From positions 124,001 through 188,000 of the forward strand of contig NZ_JAGHRC010000006.1 in NCBI RefSeq assembly GCF_017743975.1: DNA of 64,000 nt, read 5' to 3'. How positions within the stretch are numbered: position 1 is the stretch's first letter; every line of letters starts with the position of its first letter. Under the pieces are notes generated by a model. That model was not told where the DNA came from. It searched no databases and saw nothing but the letters and a program-made list of their open reading frames with translations. Positions 8,196-18,423 of this stretch are shown here, in pieces. The position numbers and the translations under genes were made by a program. The stretch comes from Ruegeria sp. R14_0 (lineage in GTDB: Bacteria > Pseudomonadota > Alphaproteobacteria > Rhodobacterales > Rhodobacteraceae).

Positions 8196-10001
8196 TTAGG
8201 CTGCGCCCATGATCGTTTCCAATGAGTCGTGTTCCGCCACGAAGTGATCGGGCTTTACCTCGCTCAACTTCGGCACATAGCCTGTATCGCCAGCAGCCAG
8301 ACGGCTCGGTAGGAATCGCAGTGCGGCCTTTGGGTCCATCGGAGACGGCAGCTCGCCCGGTAGTTTCAGGCGTGTGCGGCTGCGTTCCACATCGGGGTCC
8401 GGGATCGGAACAGCCGAGATCAATGACTTGGTATAAGGATGGATCGGATCGGAGCAGATCACCTCACCATCGCCCAACTCTACGATCCTGCCGAGATACA
8501 GAACCATAATCCGGTTTGACACCGCCCGCACGACCGACAGGTCATGGCTGATGAAGATCATCGACAGACCAAATTCCCGCTGCAATTCGCTCAACAATTC
8601 TACAATTTGCGCCTGAATCGAGACATCCAAAGCAGAAACCGCCTCATCACAGATGATCAGCTTGGGTTTGTTGATCATTGCACGAGCAATGCCGACACGC
8701 TGGTTTTGACCGCCTGATAATTCGTGCGGGTAGCGGTTGATCATGTTCGCTTTCAAACCGACCCGCTCCATCATTGCGGCGACCATGTCTTTGCGTTCCC
8801 GCTCGGTCAGGTCAGGGCGATAGGTTTTTAGCGGTTCGGCAATCGAGGCCGAGATGGTCATCCGTGGATCAAGGCTGGCCAGTGGGTCCTGAAACACGAT
8901 CTGCAAATCCTTGCGGTATTTGTTCAGTTCGCGCCGCTTCAGTCCGACGATAGGATGACCCAGCCAGCTGACGTTACCGGCGCTGGGTTCGATCAGCTGC
9001 AACACAGCCCGAGCCAAAGTGGACTTTCCGCAACCTGACTCGCCCACAACCCCAAGTGTTTCTCCCTTGCGGATATCAAAGCTGACTCCGTCAACGGCTT
9101 TCAAAGGGACTTTGTGCCCGAACAAACCGCCGGAAACATGGATCGGGAAATGAACCTTGACGTCGTCGACTTTCAGCAGGGGTTCTTCAACCTTTTCCAG
9201 AGCTTTGGGAGCATCACCGGCGTCGATCCGCGGCATTGCCTCAAGCAAGGTCCGGGTGTACTCGTGCTTAGGTTTACGGAAGATTTCGCGCGTCTCACCA
9301 GCTTCGACAAACTGACCCAACCGCATGACCTGTACCCGGTCACACATGCGGGCGACAACACCCATGTCATGGGTGATCAGGGCAATCGCGGTCCCTTCGT
9401 CCTTTTGCAGGCGCACCATCAAATCAAGAATGTCGGCCTGTACCGTCACGTCTAGCGCCGTCGTCGGTTCATCGGCGATCAAAAGCTTGGGGTTACACAG
9501 CATCGACATTGCGATCATGACCCGCTGGCGCATACCACCCGACAACTCGTGGGGGTACTGGTCCAGACGCCGGTTGGCTTCCGGGATGCGCACGCGATTC
9601 AGCCATTCCAGACACCGTGCCCGCGCGGCCGAGCCTTGCAAACCCTCGTGCACCTGGAGAACTTCGCGCATTTGTTGCCCGATCCGCAGATGCGGGGTCA
9701 GGGCCGTCAGCGGATCCTGAAAGATCATACCTACATCATCGCCGCGGATTTTGTTCAGCTTGTTGATCGGCAGGTTCAGGATTTCCTGGCCGTTCAACAT
9801 AGCAGAACCCGTTGCGCGCCCGGCAGGGGGTAACAGGCCCATCGCGGCCATGAAGGTCTGGCTTTTACCGGATCCACTTTCGCCCACGATGCCAAGGCAT
9901 TCGCCCGGATTGATGTCGAAACTGATACCTTTGACAGCCTCGACCACCCCATCAGGTGTTTCGAACTGGACGCTCAGGTCCTTTACGGAAAACAGACTCA
10001 T
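8196..10001 (-). CDS. Oligopeptide/dipeptide ABC transporter, fused dual ATPase (OppD-OppF type)
   Basis: The start at 10001 ([18 protein letters not shown]) follows AAGGA at about 10 nt; the longer frame has no supporting site. The 601-residue protein holds two complete ABC ATPases. The first (residues 1-265) has Walker A GESGSGKS, signature LSGGMRQR and Walker [13 protein letters not shown]. The second (about 275-545) has [17 protein letters not shown] and [12 protein letters not shown]. The C-terminal oligopeptide-transporter extension follows ([12 protein letters not shown], then PGELPSP). In the second Walker B the usual DEP is DEA, as in many OppF proteins. It powers the OppBC permease. 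The gene overlaps neither neighbour; oppC ends 1 bp upstream. Confidence 0.93.
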   Translation of the reverse strand: MSLFSVKDLSVQFETPDGVVEAVKGISFDINPGECLGIVGESGSGKSQTFMAAMGLLPPAGRATGSAMLNGQEILNLPINKLNKIRGDDVGMIFQDPLTALTPHLRIGQQMREVLQVHEGLQGSAARARCLEWLNRVRIPEANRRLDQYPHELSGGMRQRVMIAMSMLCNPKLLIADEPTTALDVTVQADILDLMVRLQKDEGTAIALITHDMGVVARMCDRVQVMRLGQFVEAGETREIFRKPKHEYTRTLLEAMPRIDAGDAPKALEKVEEPLLKVDDVKVHFPIHVSGGLFGHKVPLKAVDGVSFDIRKGETLGVVGESGCGKSTLARAVLQLIEPSAGNVSWLGHPIVGLKRRELNKYRKDLQIVFQDPLASLDPRMTISASIAEPLKTYRPDLTERERKDMVAAMMERVGLKANMINRYPHELSGGQNQRVGIARAMINKPKLIICDEAVSALDVSIQAQIVELLSELQREFGLSMIFISHDLSVVRAVSNRIMVLYLGRIVELGDGEVICSDPIHPYTKSLISAVPIPDPDVERSRTRLKLPGELPSPMDPKAALRFLPSRLAAGDTGYVPKLSEVKPDHFVAEHDSLETIMGAA

Positions 10002-10002
10002 A

Positions 10003-10932
10003 TCAGCGATCCTTCGGGTCCAGAGCGTCACGCAAACCATCCCCGATGAAGAACATGGTGATGATAATGGCGACGTAGAAAGTCAGAGGGAAAAGCAGTT
10101 GCCACAGGGTTCCATAGCCCATGGTTCCCGCGCCTTCGGCGATCAGCCGACCAAGCGAGGTGTAGGGTTCCGAAATCCCAAGGCCAAGGAATGAGATGAA
10201 ACTCTCGGTCAGGATCATTTCGGGCACCAGCAGCGAGGCGTAGACGATCACCACGCCCAACAGGTTGGGCAGGATGTGGCGATACATGATGGTGAACTCG
10301 CTGACACCAGCGGCGCGCGCGGCTTCGATGAACTCGCGGTTCTTTAAGGTCAGCGTTTGCCCCCTTACAATCCGGGCCATAGTTAGCCACCCGACTGCAC
10401 CAAGTGCGATGAACAGCATCACGAATGATCGCCCAGCAACGACAAGCAGCAGAATGATGACCAGCGTCGCCGGAATCGCCAGCAGGATATCGACAAAGCG
10501 CATCATGGCACCGTCAGTGCGGCCCCCAATGTACCCGGCTGTGATACCGTAGCATGTGCCGACGATCAGAGCTGTGGCGGCACCGATCAGACCCACCAGC
10601 AGTGACGTTGTCGTCGCCTGAATAACGCGGCTGTACAGGTCGCGCCCAAGGTCATCGACGCCAAAGTAGTGACCCGTTTCGACGGATGGCATGCCCATGC
10701 CGCGCACGTCGCCCATGACGTTCCAGTCGATCTCTTCGTTGTTCCAGACTGCGAAGTAAGGCCCGATGATCGTGAACAGAACGATCAGGCCCAGAATGAA
10801 AAGGCTCGCCATGGCGGCCTTGTTGCGGACAAAACGCATACGCGCGTCTTGCCAGAGAGAACGCCCCTGAATGACCGTGTAGTCCGTGACATCTTCGGCC
10901 AGTTGGGCGGCTTTTTGAGATTTTCCAAGCAT
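10003..10932 (-). CDS. oppC: Oligopeptide ABC transporter permease OppC-like
   Basis: The start at 10932 ([10 protein letters not shown]) has GAGGGG about 7 nt upstream, which favours it over an ATG 14 codons earlier. The 309-residue inner-membrane protein has an N-terminal cytoplasmic tail, a first TM helix ([20 protein letters not shown]), the periplasmic segment [14 protein letters not shown] typical of OppC/DppC, and five further TM helices. The EAA loop, which docks on the ATPase, is seen as [24 protein letters not shown]. It is the second permease of the operon, 10 bp after oppB and 1 bp before the ATPase gene. Confidence 0.93.
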   Translation of the reverse strand: MLGKSQKAAQLAEDVTDYTVIQGRSLWQDARMRFVRNKAAMASLFILGLIVLFTIIGPYFAVWNNEEIDWNVMGDVRGMGMPSVETGHYFGVDDLGRDLYSRVIQATTTSLLVGLIGAATALIVGTCYGITAGYIGGRTDGAMMRFVDILLAIPATLVIILLLVVAGRSFVMLFIALGAVGWLTMARIVRGQTLTLKNREFIEAARAAGVSEFTIMYRHILPNLLGVVIVYASLLVPEMILTESFISFLGLGISEPYTSLGRLIAEGAGTMGYGTLWQLLFPLTFYVAIIITMFFIGDGLRDALDPKDR

Positions 10933-10942
10933 TGCCGGCCCC

Positions 10943-11866
10943 TCAGTAGCGGATTTTCGGATCGAACCAGGCATAGGCCAGGTCGGTCAGCAGGTTCACG
11001 AGGACGGTCAGTACGCCATAAAGGATTGTGACCCCCAGAAGGACGGCATAGTCCCGCGACAGCGCAGAGCCGACATAGGCCTGCCCCAATCCGCCGGTCG
11101 AGAAATAGATGTCCACAAAGACGGAACCGGTCAGAACGTAAACGAAGACCGGGCCCAGGTAGGACACCACGGGCAACAACGTTGGCTTGAGCGCATGGCG
11201 CCAGATTACGGTTCTGGTGGGCAAGCCTTTGGCCCGTGCGGTGCGAATGAAGTTCGAATTCAGAACCTCCAGCATTGATGAGCGCGTGATCCGTGCGATC
11301 GAGCCCATGTATGACGTCGCCAACGCGATCACCGGCATGATCAGGTACTGCCATTGACCGCCATTCCAGCCACCGCCCGGCAGCCATCCCAGCCACAGGG
11401 TGAAGGTCAGGATCAGGATCGGGCCCATGATGAAGTTCGGCAGTGCTTGTGCCGCGATGCCCAGACCAACGGCGAAATAGTCGATCCAGCTGTTGTGTTT
11501 GATCGCGGCGGCAATCCCCAGCGCGACACCAACGGATGTCGCCGCCAGGAATGAGAGCGAGCCGTAGGTCAGCGAGATCGGGAAACCCTGAGCGATAATA
11601 TCGTTTACGTCCCGGTCCTTGAACTTGAAGGACGGTCCGAAATCGAAATGCACGACGATGTTGTACAGATAATCCCACAGCTGTTTCCACAGCGGCTGGT
11701 CCAACCCGTAGCGCGCCTCGATATTGGCCAGAACCGCCGGCGGCAATGGCCGCTCTGACGTGAAGGGCCCGCCGGGCGCGAAGTGCATCAGAAAGAAACT
11801 TGCAACGATCAGCAAAAGGATCGTCGGAACGGCGGCCAATAACCGCCGGATGACATAGGCAAGCAT
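10943..11866 (-). CDS. oppB: Oligopeptide ABC transporter permease OppB-like
   Basis: The start at 11866 gives a 307-residue protein beginning MLAYVIRRLLAAVPTILLLI, the standard OppB/DppB opening in which the first TM helix is preceded by basic residues. The FAPGGPF motif, a large periplasmic loop with YGLDQPLWKQ, and five more TM helices follow. The EAA-like loop is NFIRTARAKGLPTRTVIWRHAL. It pairs with OppC as the transport channel. A 13-bp hairpin lies between oppA and this gene, probably lowering its expression relative to oppA. Confidence 0.93.
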   Translation of the reverse strand: MLAYVIRRLLAAVPTILLLIVASFFLMHFAPGGPFTSERPLPPAVLANIEARYGLDQPLWKQLWDYLYNIVVHFDFGPSFKFKDRDVNDIIAQGFPISLTYGSLSFLAATSVGVALGIAAAIKHNSWIDYFAVGLGIAAQALPNFIMGPILILTFTLWLGWLPGGGWNGGQWQYLIMPVIALATSYMGSIARITRSSMLEVLNSNFIRTARAKGLPTRTVIWRHALKPTLLPVVSYLGPVFVYVLTGSVFVDIYFSTGGLGQAYVGSALSRDYAVLLGVTILYGVLTVLVNLLTDLAYAWFDPKIRY

Positions 11867-11885
11867 TTCATGCCCCCAATTATTG

Positions 11886-11917
11886 GCTTTGCCCCGGAAA
11901 AGTCTCCGGGGCAAAGC
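11886..11917 (-). promoter_or_regulatory. Hairpin between oppA and oppB
   Basis: A perfect 13-bp stem (11886-11898 with 11905-11917) with a 6-nt loop lies just after the oppA stop. It is not followed by a T run on the minus strand, so it looks like a 3' stabilising or processing hairpin rather than a full terminator. Such hairpins in binding-protein operons allow more binding protein than permease; that role is inferred. Confidence 0.65.
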
Positions 11918-11932
11918 GTGGTCTAAGGATGA

Positions 11933-13561
11933 TTATTCGGCGACTTTGTAGAGGTTCTTGGAGTACCAGTTCTGCTCTACGTTATTGACCGGCCAATTCC
12001 CGACATCGCTGTCCATCATGTAGACGCCAGCGTAGTGATAGATCGGGATAACGGGGGTCTCTTGCGCGATGATACGCTCGACCTCGGTGTACAGCGGTGC
12101 AGCGTCATCTGCGGTTTTGGCTTCGGCCAGCAGTTCATCAACGCGGGCGTTGTTGTACTTGCCGTCGTTGTAGCCAGAGTCCGACTGCAGCAGGTCAAGG
12201 AAGGTCGAGGCTTCGTTATAGTCGCCACACCATGCGCCACGGGCCAGATCAAAGTTCTGGTTGCCGCGCTCTTCCAGGAAGATCTTCCATTCCATGTTTG
12301 CCAGCTCGGCGTTGACGCCCAGCTTTTGCTTCCACATCTGGCTCAGCGCCACGGCAACCTTTTTGTGGGCTTCCGAGGTGTTGTAAACCATCTCAAAGCT
12401 CAATGGGTTGTCGGGGCCATAGCCAGCTTCGGCCAGCAGTTCTTTTGCCAACTCGTCACGCTCGGCCTGAGACATCGACGCCATTTCGACGTCAGGGACG
12501 TCAAAGCCAGCAGTCGCTGCCGGTGCAAAGGTGTACGCCTGCGGCTGACCACCTGCCATGATATTCTCGGTGATGATCTTGCGGTCTACGGCCAACGAAA
12601 GGGCCTGGCGCACGTTCGGGTCCTTAAACGCCTCAGGGCCACCATCGGACAGGTTGAACGTGTAGTAGTAGTTACACAGGCGGGGGAAGCTGATTGCCTC
12701 TTCCGGGTGCTCTTTTTGCAGACGTGGGAACTGACCAGCGGGCACTTCGGTGCGGTCCAGTTCACCTGCCAGGTAACGCGTCAGCGCGACGTTTTCATCG
12801 TTGATGACCAGAGCGACAACTTTTTCGATAATGGTGTTGTCATTGTCCCAGTAGTTTTCGTTCCGCTCACGGACCGAACGTTCCTGCGGCAGATGCTCGG
12901 TCAAGACATATGCACCGTTCGAAACGATGTTTTCAGGTTTGGTCCAGGCATCGCCGAATTCTTCGATAACCTTTTGCGGGGCCGGGAAAGTAGTCGAGTG
13001 CGTGGTCATCTGCGGGAAATACGGCAGCGGTGCGCTCAGGGTGACTTCCAGCGTGTGGTCGTCGATGGCTTTGACGCCCAGTTCATCAACCGGTTTTTCG
13101 CCAGCGATGATCTCGGATGCGTTTTCGATCGACATCAGCTCCATGAACCACGCGTAAGGCGATGATAGGGCGGGATCGACGGCGCGCTTCCAAGCGTAAA
13201 CAAAATCACCTGCTGTCACCGGATCACCATTCGACCACTTCGCTTCATCGCGCAGGGTAAAGGTATAAACGTCTTTGGTGTCGTTGGTCGTGTAGCCGGT
13301 TGCAACACCGGGCACGAGGTTGCCGTCTTCGTCCTGGTTCATCAGGCCTTCGAACAGGTCACGGACAATTTCGGCGCCTGAAACGTCTTCGACGACCTGT
13401 GGGTCGACCGAGCTGTGCTCGTCAAGGATACGGTAAGTAAAGGTCTGGTCAGCGGCCAGCGCTTCGCCGGTTTCCGGATGGGTTCCTGCCGCAACTGCAG
13501 CGCCGGCGATCATGGTCGAGGTCAATAGCCCCGCCAGAGATGTCCGAATATACTTGTTCAT
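11933..13561 (-). CDS. oppA: Oligopeptide ABC transporter substrate-binding protein
   Basis: The gene encodes a 542-residue SBP_bac_5 (class C) binding protein. A Sec signal peptide covers about residues 1-25 (basic start MNKYIRTS, hydrophobic core, cleavage near AAVAA/GTHP); there is no lipobox, so the mature protein should be periplasmic. The early motif YRILDEHSSVDPQ and the DFVYAWKRAVDPAL segment are typical of OppA. GGGAG lies 9 nt before the ATG, which fixes the start. It is the first gene of the oppA-B-C-DF operon and delivers peptides to OppBC. An MppA-like role in murein peptide recycling is possible, as a lytic transglycosylase lies just upstream on the same strand. Confidence 0.93.
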   Translation of the reverse strand: MNKYIRTSLAGLLTSTMIAGAAVAAGTHPETGEALAADQTFTYRILDEHSSVDPQVVEDVSGAEIVRDLFEGLMNQDEDGNLVPGVATGYTTNDTKDVYTFTLRDEAKWSNGDPVTAGDFVYAWKRAVDPALSSPYAWFMELMSIENASEIIAGEKPVDELGVKAIDDHTLEVTLSAPLPYFPQMTTHSTTFPAPQKVIEEFGDAWTKPENIVSNGAYVLTEHLPQERSVRERNENYWDNDNTIIEKVVALVINDENVALTRYLAGELDRTEVPAGQFPRLQKEHPEEAISFPRLCNYYYTFNLSDGGPEAFKDPNVRQALSLAVDRKIITENIMAGGQPQAYTFAPAATAGFDVPDVEMASMSQAERDELAKELLAEAGYGPDNPLSFEMVYNTSEAHKKVAVALSQMWKQKLGVNAELANMEWKIFLEERGNQNFDLARGAWCGDYNEASTFLDLLQSDSGYNDGKYNNARVDELLAEAKTADDAAPLYTEVERIIAQETPVIPIYHYAGVYMMDSDVGNWPVNNVEQNWYSKNLYKVAE

Positions 13562-13961
13562 GTGTGTTTACTCCCATTTTTTGGCAACGCGCAGGCACCC
13601 CATTGGGATGGCCGCAGGTCACCTTGGTTGTCCGACCCAGAAGCCGACCAGGACCGGTTCGAAATTTGCTTTTCAGATCGCAATGGACACCGCGTCGCAG
13701 TCTTTCGGTTTGTAGTCGGGAACGTGTTTGCGAAAGTCGCCTTTCACTGTCGCAGAAGGTGACACCATTTCAAAAAAGGTTAAACCCTTTGCCTTAAAAT
13801 TGGGCAACCAGAGGTGGATTGTGAATGAAACCGGGGAGGTCTCTGAAATTTTATGCTGAAACGCGCGGGCTTCGTGACATTTTCGTGAACCCTGCAGATT
13901 TCAGTTTTCCGGTTTCCGCTGCGTAATGATTCTCAATCGGACAATTCGCTAGGGCGAATCG
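13562..13961. other. Intergenic region upstream of oppA
   Basis: This 400-bp gap separates the transglycosylase gene from oppA. It must carry the oppA promoter, but no confident -35/-10 pair was found. A short imperfect palindrome around an A/T core lies near 13775-13790, and a weak stem ATTCGC/GCGAAT sits just behind the transglycosylase stop. Several short plus-strand frames cross it but have no ribosome binding site or recognisable product. Confidence 0.4.
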
Positions 13962-15197
13962 CTAGCGGGTCAATGCCTGTTGAAGGCTCTTGCTGGGAAA
14001 GCAGGTTGCAGCGCGCCCACTTGTCTGTTGCCATCGGCCAATCGACCGCCGCGTCTTGAAGCCGGGCAATCCATCCGCCCCGCCGACATCATGCCCCTCT
14101 TGTTCCAGCTTACGCTGCATGGTTGCGATGTCGGACCGGTACATGCCGTCGATCTTGTCCCAGCGCCCGCGAAAATCCGGAACACCGTATTGAATGCGGT
14201 CTCCGACATGCCCGACAAACAGGGCGTAAAGATCGCTTTTGTTGTATTCCTTTAGGACATAAAAATTCGGTGTCACGATAAAGGCGGGGCCGAACCGCCC
14301 GGCCGGCATCATCAGAAACCCTTCCCCCTTTTGTTCATGCTCGGGAAACGGCTTGCCCGACACGCGCGTGATACCCATCGCCGCCCAGTCCCGAATGGGC
14401 AGTCCTTGGTCGGGGCCCTCCAGTGCGCAAGACACTGTTTCCGGTACAAAAACTTCGAAACCCCAGTCGCGGCCATTCACCCAGCCGTGCTGCGCCAGAT
14501 AGTTTCCGATCGACGCGATCGTATCTTCGTCCGAGGTCCAGATGTCAGCTTTTCCGTCTCCGTTCCCGTCCGCGGCATAGGTTAGATAGTTTGAGGGCAT
14601 GAATTGCGGTTGGCCCAGTGCGCCCGCCCAACTGCTTTTCATCGCACCCGGCGGAGCGGCCCCGGCCTCGGCAATTTGCAGCGCGGCGATCAGTTCCTCG
14701 GTAAAGTATTCCGCTCGGGTGCTCATGAACCCTTTTGTGCCCAGAACGCGAAAGGTGTCATGCCGGATGGGGACCTTGCCGTAACCGCTTTCCCGGCCCC
14801 AGATGGCCAGAATGATGCGCGCGGGTACGCCGGTTTCAGCTTCGACGCGGGATAGCGTTGCCGCATGTCGCCGGGCCATTTGCCGTCCGACCGAGGTGGC
14901 GCCCTGAACAGAACCTGCATTGAAATACCGCGCCGGCGACCCGAACTCGGCCTGCTTTTGCTTTTTGGGGGTGCTTACTTTTTGGCCAGGTGGCACTAGA
15001 TCCGGAAGCTTCCAATTGAGCGTAACCCCATCAAATGCCTGTCGCATTGTGTGGCGGGAAACGCCCTTGGCTTTGGCTCTGGGCCAGACCGTTTCGTTCA
15101 ACCATAGCTGGAATTGCTTTTCGACCGCAGCCCTGTCTTGTGCAGTCGCGTTTGTGGTCAGGCACCAAACGCCCAGGATAAAAACAATCAATCGCAT
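13962..15197 (-). CDS. Lytic murein transglycosylase (MltB family) with peptidoglycan-binding domain
   Basis: The 411-residue protein starts with a Sec signal peptide (MRLIVFILGVWCLTTNATAQ) without a lipobox, so it is probably a soluble periplasmic enzyme, unlike lipoprotein MltB. The SLT_2 catalytic domain spans about 25-325; the catalytic Glu is E136 in WGRESGYG, followed by the DTFRVLGTKGF and GALGQPQFMPSNYL segments conserved in MltB. The C-terminal 60 residues look like a PG_binding_1 domain (MQRKLEQEGHDVGGADGLPG). It cleaves glycan strands to 1,6-anhydromuropeptides. It stands alone between oppA and the divergent cyo operon. Confidence 0.92.
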   Translation of the reverse strand: MRLIVFILGVWCLTTNATAQDRAAVEKQFQLWLNETVWPRAKAKGVSRHTMRQAFDGVTLNWKLPDLVPPGQKVSTPKKQKQAEFGSPARYFNAGSVQGATSVGRQMARRHAATLSRVEAETGVPARIILAIWGRESGYGKVPIRHDTFRVLGTKGFMSTRAEYFTEELIAALQIAEAGAAPPGAMKSSWAGALGQPQFMPSNYLTYAADGNGDGKADIWTSDEDTIASIGNYLAQHGWVNGRDWGFEVFVPETVSCALEGPDQGLPIRDWAAMGITRVSGKPFPEHEQKGEGFLMMPAGRFGPAFIVTPNFYVLKEYNKSDLYALFVGHVGDRIQYGVPDFRGRWDKIDGMYRSDIATMQRKLEQEGHDVGGADGLPGFKTRRSIGRWQQTSGRAATCFPSKSLQQALTR

Positions 15198-15261
15198 CGG
15201 CCAAAGGCTGGCCGTGCTGGGTGGTTAAGTCAACACGGAGATTTGTCTGTGTCTAATGGTG

Positions 15262-15275
15262 TGGGTGATCACCCA
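15262..15275. promoter_or_regulatory. Perfect 14-bp palindrome upstream of cyoA
   Basis: TGGGTGATCACCCA is a perfect palindrome between the divergent transglycosylase and cyo genes, about 100 bp before the cyoA start. It is not an FNR box (TTGATnnnnATCAA) but could be an operator for a dimeric regulator of the oxidase operon. Inferred from symmetry and position only. Confidence 0.4.
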
Positions 15276-15373
15276 AAATGGCCAAGTCTCTGTTGAACTG
15301 GAAAAAACCTTGAGAAATTTCACGCCTCTGTCGATAGTTGGCCCATTGGGACCGCTCAGGAGGGCATTCACGC

Positions 15374-16336
15374 GTGGCTCTATCCCGCATGTCACATTGG
15401 GCACTGTCGGCGCTTGTAGCATCCGCTTTGGGTGTTGCAACGGCGGCCGCTGCAAGCGCAAGCGACAGCTTCATGGATCCGCAAGGTCCGATCGCAGCTG
15501 TCCAAAAGGTACACCTTTTGCGAGCGACTGCGCTCATTCTGATCGCAGTCATCCCCGTACTTGTGCTGGTCCCGCTGATCGCCATTCGGTATCGGCGACG
15601 CAAGGATGGTCACGCCGTTTATCGGCCCAAGTGGGATTTCTCGGGCCGGTTGGAATTTGTCATGTGGGGTGTCCCGGTCGTAATCGTGGCCCTTTTGTCG
15701 TTTTACCTGTGGAAGGCAACTCACCGGCTTGATCCCTACTCTGCGTCTTTTGGCGAAACACCAGCGCTGAATGTGCAGGTGGTGGGGTTGGATTGGAAGT
15801 GGTTGTTCATCTATCCCGACCTTGGCATCGCCAGCGTGGGTGAGCTTGGTATTCCCGTCAAACAACAGGTCGCCATGACATTAACGACGGACACAGTGAT
15901 GCAATCTTTCATGATCCCGGCTTTGGCCGGCCAGATTTACGCTATGCCCGGCATGACAACCAAGCTGCATCTCGTATCGGATGCGCCTGCCACGATGCAG
16001 GGCGAAAACACTCAGTACAACGGGCGAGGCTTTACCAAGCAGAAGTTCCAGACCGTCGCCATGCCCGCAGATGAATTCAGCGCGTGGGTGGAAACAGTAC
16101 GCAGCAATGGTATTGCTTTAGATGATGAAACCTATCGGGTTTTGGCGATGCGGTCAGATCGGGATGAGGTACAGGCCGCATTGGGCACGTCGCAAATGCC
16201 GGATAGCGCATTGTATTTCACGCTGGAAGACCGCGATTTGTTCAATTCCATCGTGCATCGCTATCACGGTGGCAAGGCGCTTTCGACCGACCAACAGCCT
16301 GGGACAGTGGAATTCGGGCAGGAGGCGCCGAAATGA
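15374..16336 (+). CDS. cyoA: Cytochrome o ubiquinol oxidase subunit II
   Basis: The preferred start is the GTG at 15374, with CAGGAGGG 9 nt upstream; ATG at 15389 is an alternative. The product (320 residues) has an N-terminal export/TM segment, a second TM helix (LILIAVIPVLVLVPLIAI), a third (FVMWGVPVVIVALLSFYLW), and a periplasmic cupredoxin domain. That domain lacks the Cys and His ligands of the CuA centre: the region SFMIPALAGQIYAMPGMTT has no Cys. This marks a quinol rather than cytochrome c oxidase. No lipobox Cys is visible near the N-terminus, which differs from E. coli CyoA. It overlaps cyoB by 4 bp. Confidence 0.93.
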   Translation: MALSRMSHWALSALVASALGVATAAAASASDSFMDPQGPIAAVQKVHLLRATALILIAVIPVLVLVPLIAIRYRRRKDGHAVYRPKWDFSGRLEFVMWGVPVVIVALLSFYLWKATHRLDPYSASFGETPALNVQVVGLDWKWLFIYPDLGIASVGELGIPVKQQVAMTLTTDTVMQSFMIPALAGQIYAMPGMTTKLHLVSDAPATMQGENTQYNGRGFTKQKFQTVAMPADEFSAWVETVRSNGIALDDETYRVLAMRSDRDEVQAALGTSQMPDSALYFTLEDRDLFNSIVHRYHGGKALSTDQQPGTVEFGQEAPK

Positions 16337-18423
16337 CCAACACCGACTCCGCCTTTTTCGGACGTCTGAGCTGGGACGCGTTCCCGCTAGCCGGACTTAT
16401 CCAGAATCCCAATACCAATGAGATCGTCGCAAATGCGGCAGCGGCCGTTGTGATCGTGGGTGTCATTATCGTAGTCGGCGCTCTGACATGGTTTCGCCTG
16501 TGGGGGCCTTTGTGGCGCGATTGGTTGACCAGTGCCGATCACAAAAAGATCGGTATCATGTATATCGTCTTCGCCATCGTCATGCTGGCCCGCGGGGTGC
16601 TGGAGGGCGTCGTTATGCGCGCCCAGCAAGCAGCCGGGCCGGGCGATGGGTTCCTTGAGGCCGAGCATTTTGCTGAGCTCTTCAGCACCCATGGTACGAT
16701 CATGATCTTTTTCGTGGCCGTGCCTTTTGTTTTCGGCCTCGCGAATTTCCTGATCCCGCTCATGATAGGCGCGCGCGATGTTGCCTTTCCGGTGATGAAC
16801 CAGATCAGTTTGGGTCTGACCGTATCGGCCGGGATGATGCTGATGGTCTCACTGGTGGTGGGTGAGTTTTCGACAGGCGGCTGGACGGCATATCCGCCTT
16901 ATACCGGCGCGGCTTTCAATCCGGGGGTCGGCCCAGATTACTGGATATGGGCCATCGTTGTATCTGGCATCGGCACCACACTTACCGGCATTAACTTTGC
17001 CGTCACGATCTACAAGCTGCGCGCACCCGGGATGAAGTTCATGCGGCTGCCGATGTATTGCTGGACGATCATCTGCAGCTCAATCCTGATTGTTTTTGCC
17101 ATGCCACCCCTTGGGGTTGCTGCGCTGATGCTGGCGGCTGATCGGTATCTGGATTTCCACTTCTTCACCAATGACCTTGGCGGAAACATGATGAACTATG
17201 CCAATCTGTTTTGGCTGTTCGGTCACCCCGAGGTCTACCTTCTGGTTCTGCCCGCATACGGAATTTATTCCGAGGTTTTCGCGACATTCTCGGCCAAGCG
17301 TTTGTACGGTTACAACTCGCTGGTGATCGCCACAATGTCGATTGCGGTTCTGTCATTCACCGTTTGGCTGCACCATTTCTTCACCATGGGCCAAAGCGCG
17401 TTGATCAACGCGGTTTTTGGTATCGCCACAATGCTGATCGCGATCCCGACCGGTGTAAAAGTCTATGATTGGATGGCCACTCTGTTCAGGGGGCGTATTC
17501 GGTTTTCTGTACCAATGCTGTATGGGCTGGCGTTCCTGATGCTTTTTGTGATCGGCGGGCTGTCCGGTGTCATACTTGCCAACCCGACAGTGGATTATCA
17601 GGTCCACAACACGCTGTTTCTGGTCGCCCACTTCCACAACGTTTTGCTGCCCGGTGTGCTGTTCGGGTTGCTGGCCGGATACAACTATTGGTTCCCCAAG
17701 GCTTTTGGCTTCCGTCTGAATGAGTTCTGGGGCCGAGTTTCGGTTGCGCTGTGGACGGTCGGTTTCATGCTCACATTCCTGCCGCTCTATTTCGTGGGCC
17801 TGATGGGCATGCCGCGCCGATCGTTCAGTTGGGAAGATCCCAGCTTTCATCCATACATGATCGTTGCCGTTATCGGAGCGCTGGTCATTCTTGGGGCCCT
17901 GCTGTCGGTGGTCGTTCAGCTTTGGGTCAGTATTCGACAACGGAACGAAACGCGGGTACCGGTCGGAGATCCATGGGACGCGCGCACACTGGAATGGTCT
18001 ATCCCTGCGCCGCCACCGCCCTATAACTTTGCGATCATTCCGCAGGTCACTGACCGCGATAACTTTGCTGCTGCCAAAGAACGCGGCAATGCGTATCCGT
18101 CACCGGATACTTACGAGGACATCTCGGTGCCGCTCAACACCGGGATCGGTTTTATCCTCTGTGTCCTGAGCGGTGTATGGATGTTCGCGCTGGTTTGGTG
18201 GATCTGGTGGCTGGCCGTGCTGGCAACCGTTCTTATGCTGAGCGCCTTTATTGCCTGGACATTCAAGACCGAGACCGAACGCGTTATTCCGGCGGAGGAG
18301 GTCCGCAGGCAGCATGAAGCCTGGTTGGATTTGGCGCACAGCGCCACACCTGTTGACCGCGACCACGAAACGGCGCCGGAAAATCGTGGCCTTGCCGCCC
18401 CCGATCTGGAGGCCGTGACATGA
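16333..18423 (+). CDS. cyoB: Cytochrome o ubiquinol oxidase subunit I
   Basis: The 696-residue haem-copper oxidase core subunit has the expected ligands: the low-spin haem His in FSTHGTIMIFF, CuB His plus crosslinked Tyr in GHPEVYLLVLPAYG, the CuB His pair in WLHHFFTMG, and the two haem His in VAHFHNVLLPG. The K-channel region (SFTVWLHHFF and after) looks intact. It has about 15 TM helices, a little longer than the 663-residue E. coli protein, with a longer acidic C-terminal tail. It pumps protons while reducing oxygen with quinol electrons. It overlaps cyoA and cyoC by 4 bp each, so the operon is translationally coupled. Confidence 0.97.
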   Translation: MTNTDSAFFGRLSWDAFPLAGLIQNPNTNEIVANAAAAVVIVGVIIVVGALTWFRLWGPLWRDWLTSADHKKIGIMYIVFAIVMLARGVLEGVVMRAQQAAGPGDGFLEAEHFAELFSTHGTIMIFFVAVPFVFGLANFLIPLMIGARDVAFPVMNQISLGLTVSAGMMLMVSLVVGEFSTGGWTAYPPYTGAAFNPGVGPDYWIWAIVVSGIGTTLTGINFAVTIYKLRAPGMKFMRLPMYCWTIICSSILIVFAMPPLGVAALMLAADRYLDFHFFTNDLGGNMMNYANLFWLFGHPEVYLLVLPAYGIYSEVFATFSAKRLYGYNSLVIATMSIAVLSFTVWLHHFFTMGQSALINAVFGIATMLIAIPTGVKVYDWMATLFRGRIRFSVPMLYGLAFLMLFVIGGLSGVILANPTVDYQVHNTLFLVAHFHNVLLPGVLFGLLAGYNYWFPKAFGFRLNEFWGRVSVALWTVGFMLTFLPLYFVGLMGMPRRSFSWEDPSFHPYMIVAVIGALVILGALLSVVVQLWVSIRQRNETRVPVGDPWDARTLEWSIPAPPPPYNFAIIPQVTDRDNFAAAKERGNAYPSPDTYEDISVPLNTGIGFILCVLSGVWMFALVWWIWWLAVLATVLMLSAFIAWTFKTETERVIPAEEVRRQHEAWLDLAHSATPVDRDHETAPENRGLAAPDLEAVT

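Noticed and set aside
12035..13165. Long plus-strand frame of 376 codons opposite oppA
   Set aside because: It is fully inside oppA on the other strand, has no recognisable domain and no ribosome binding site, while oppA is certain.
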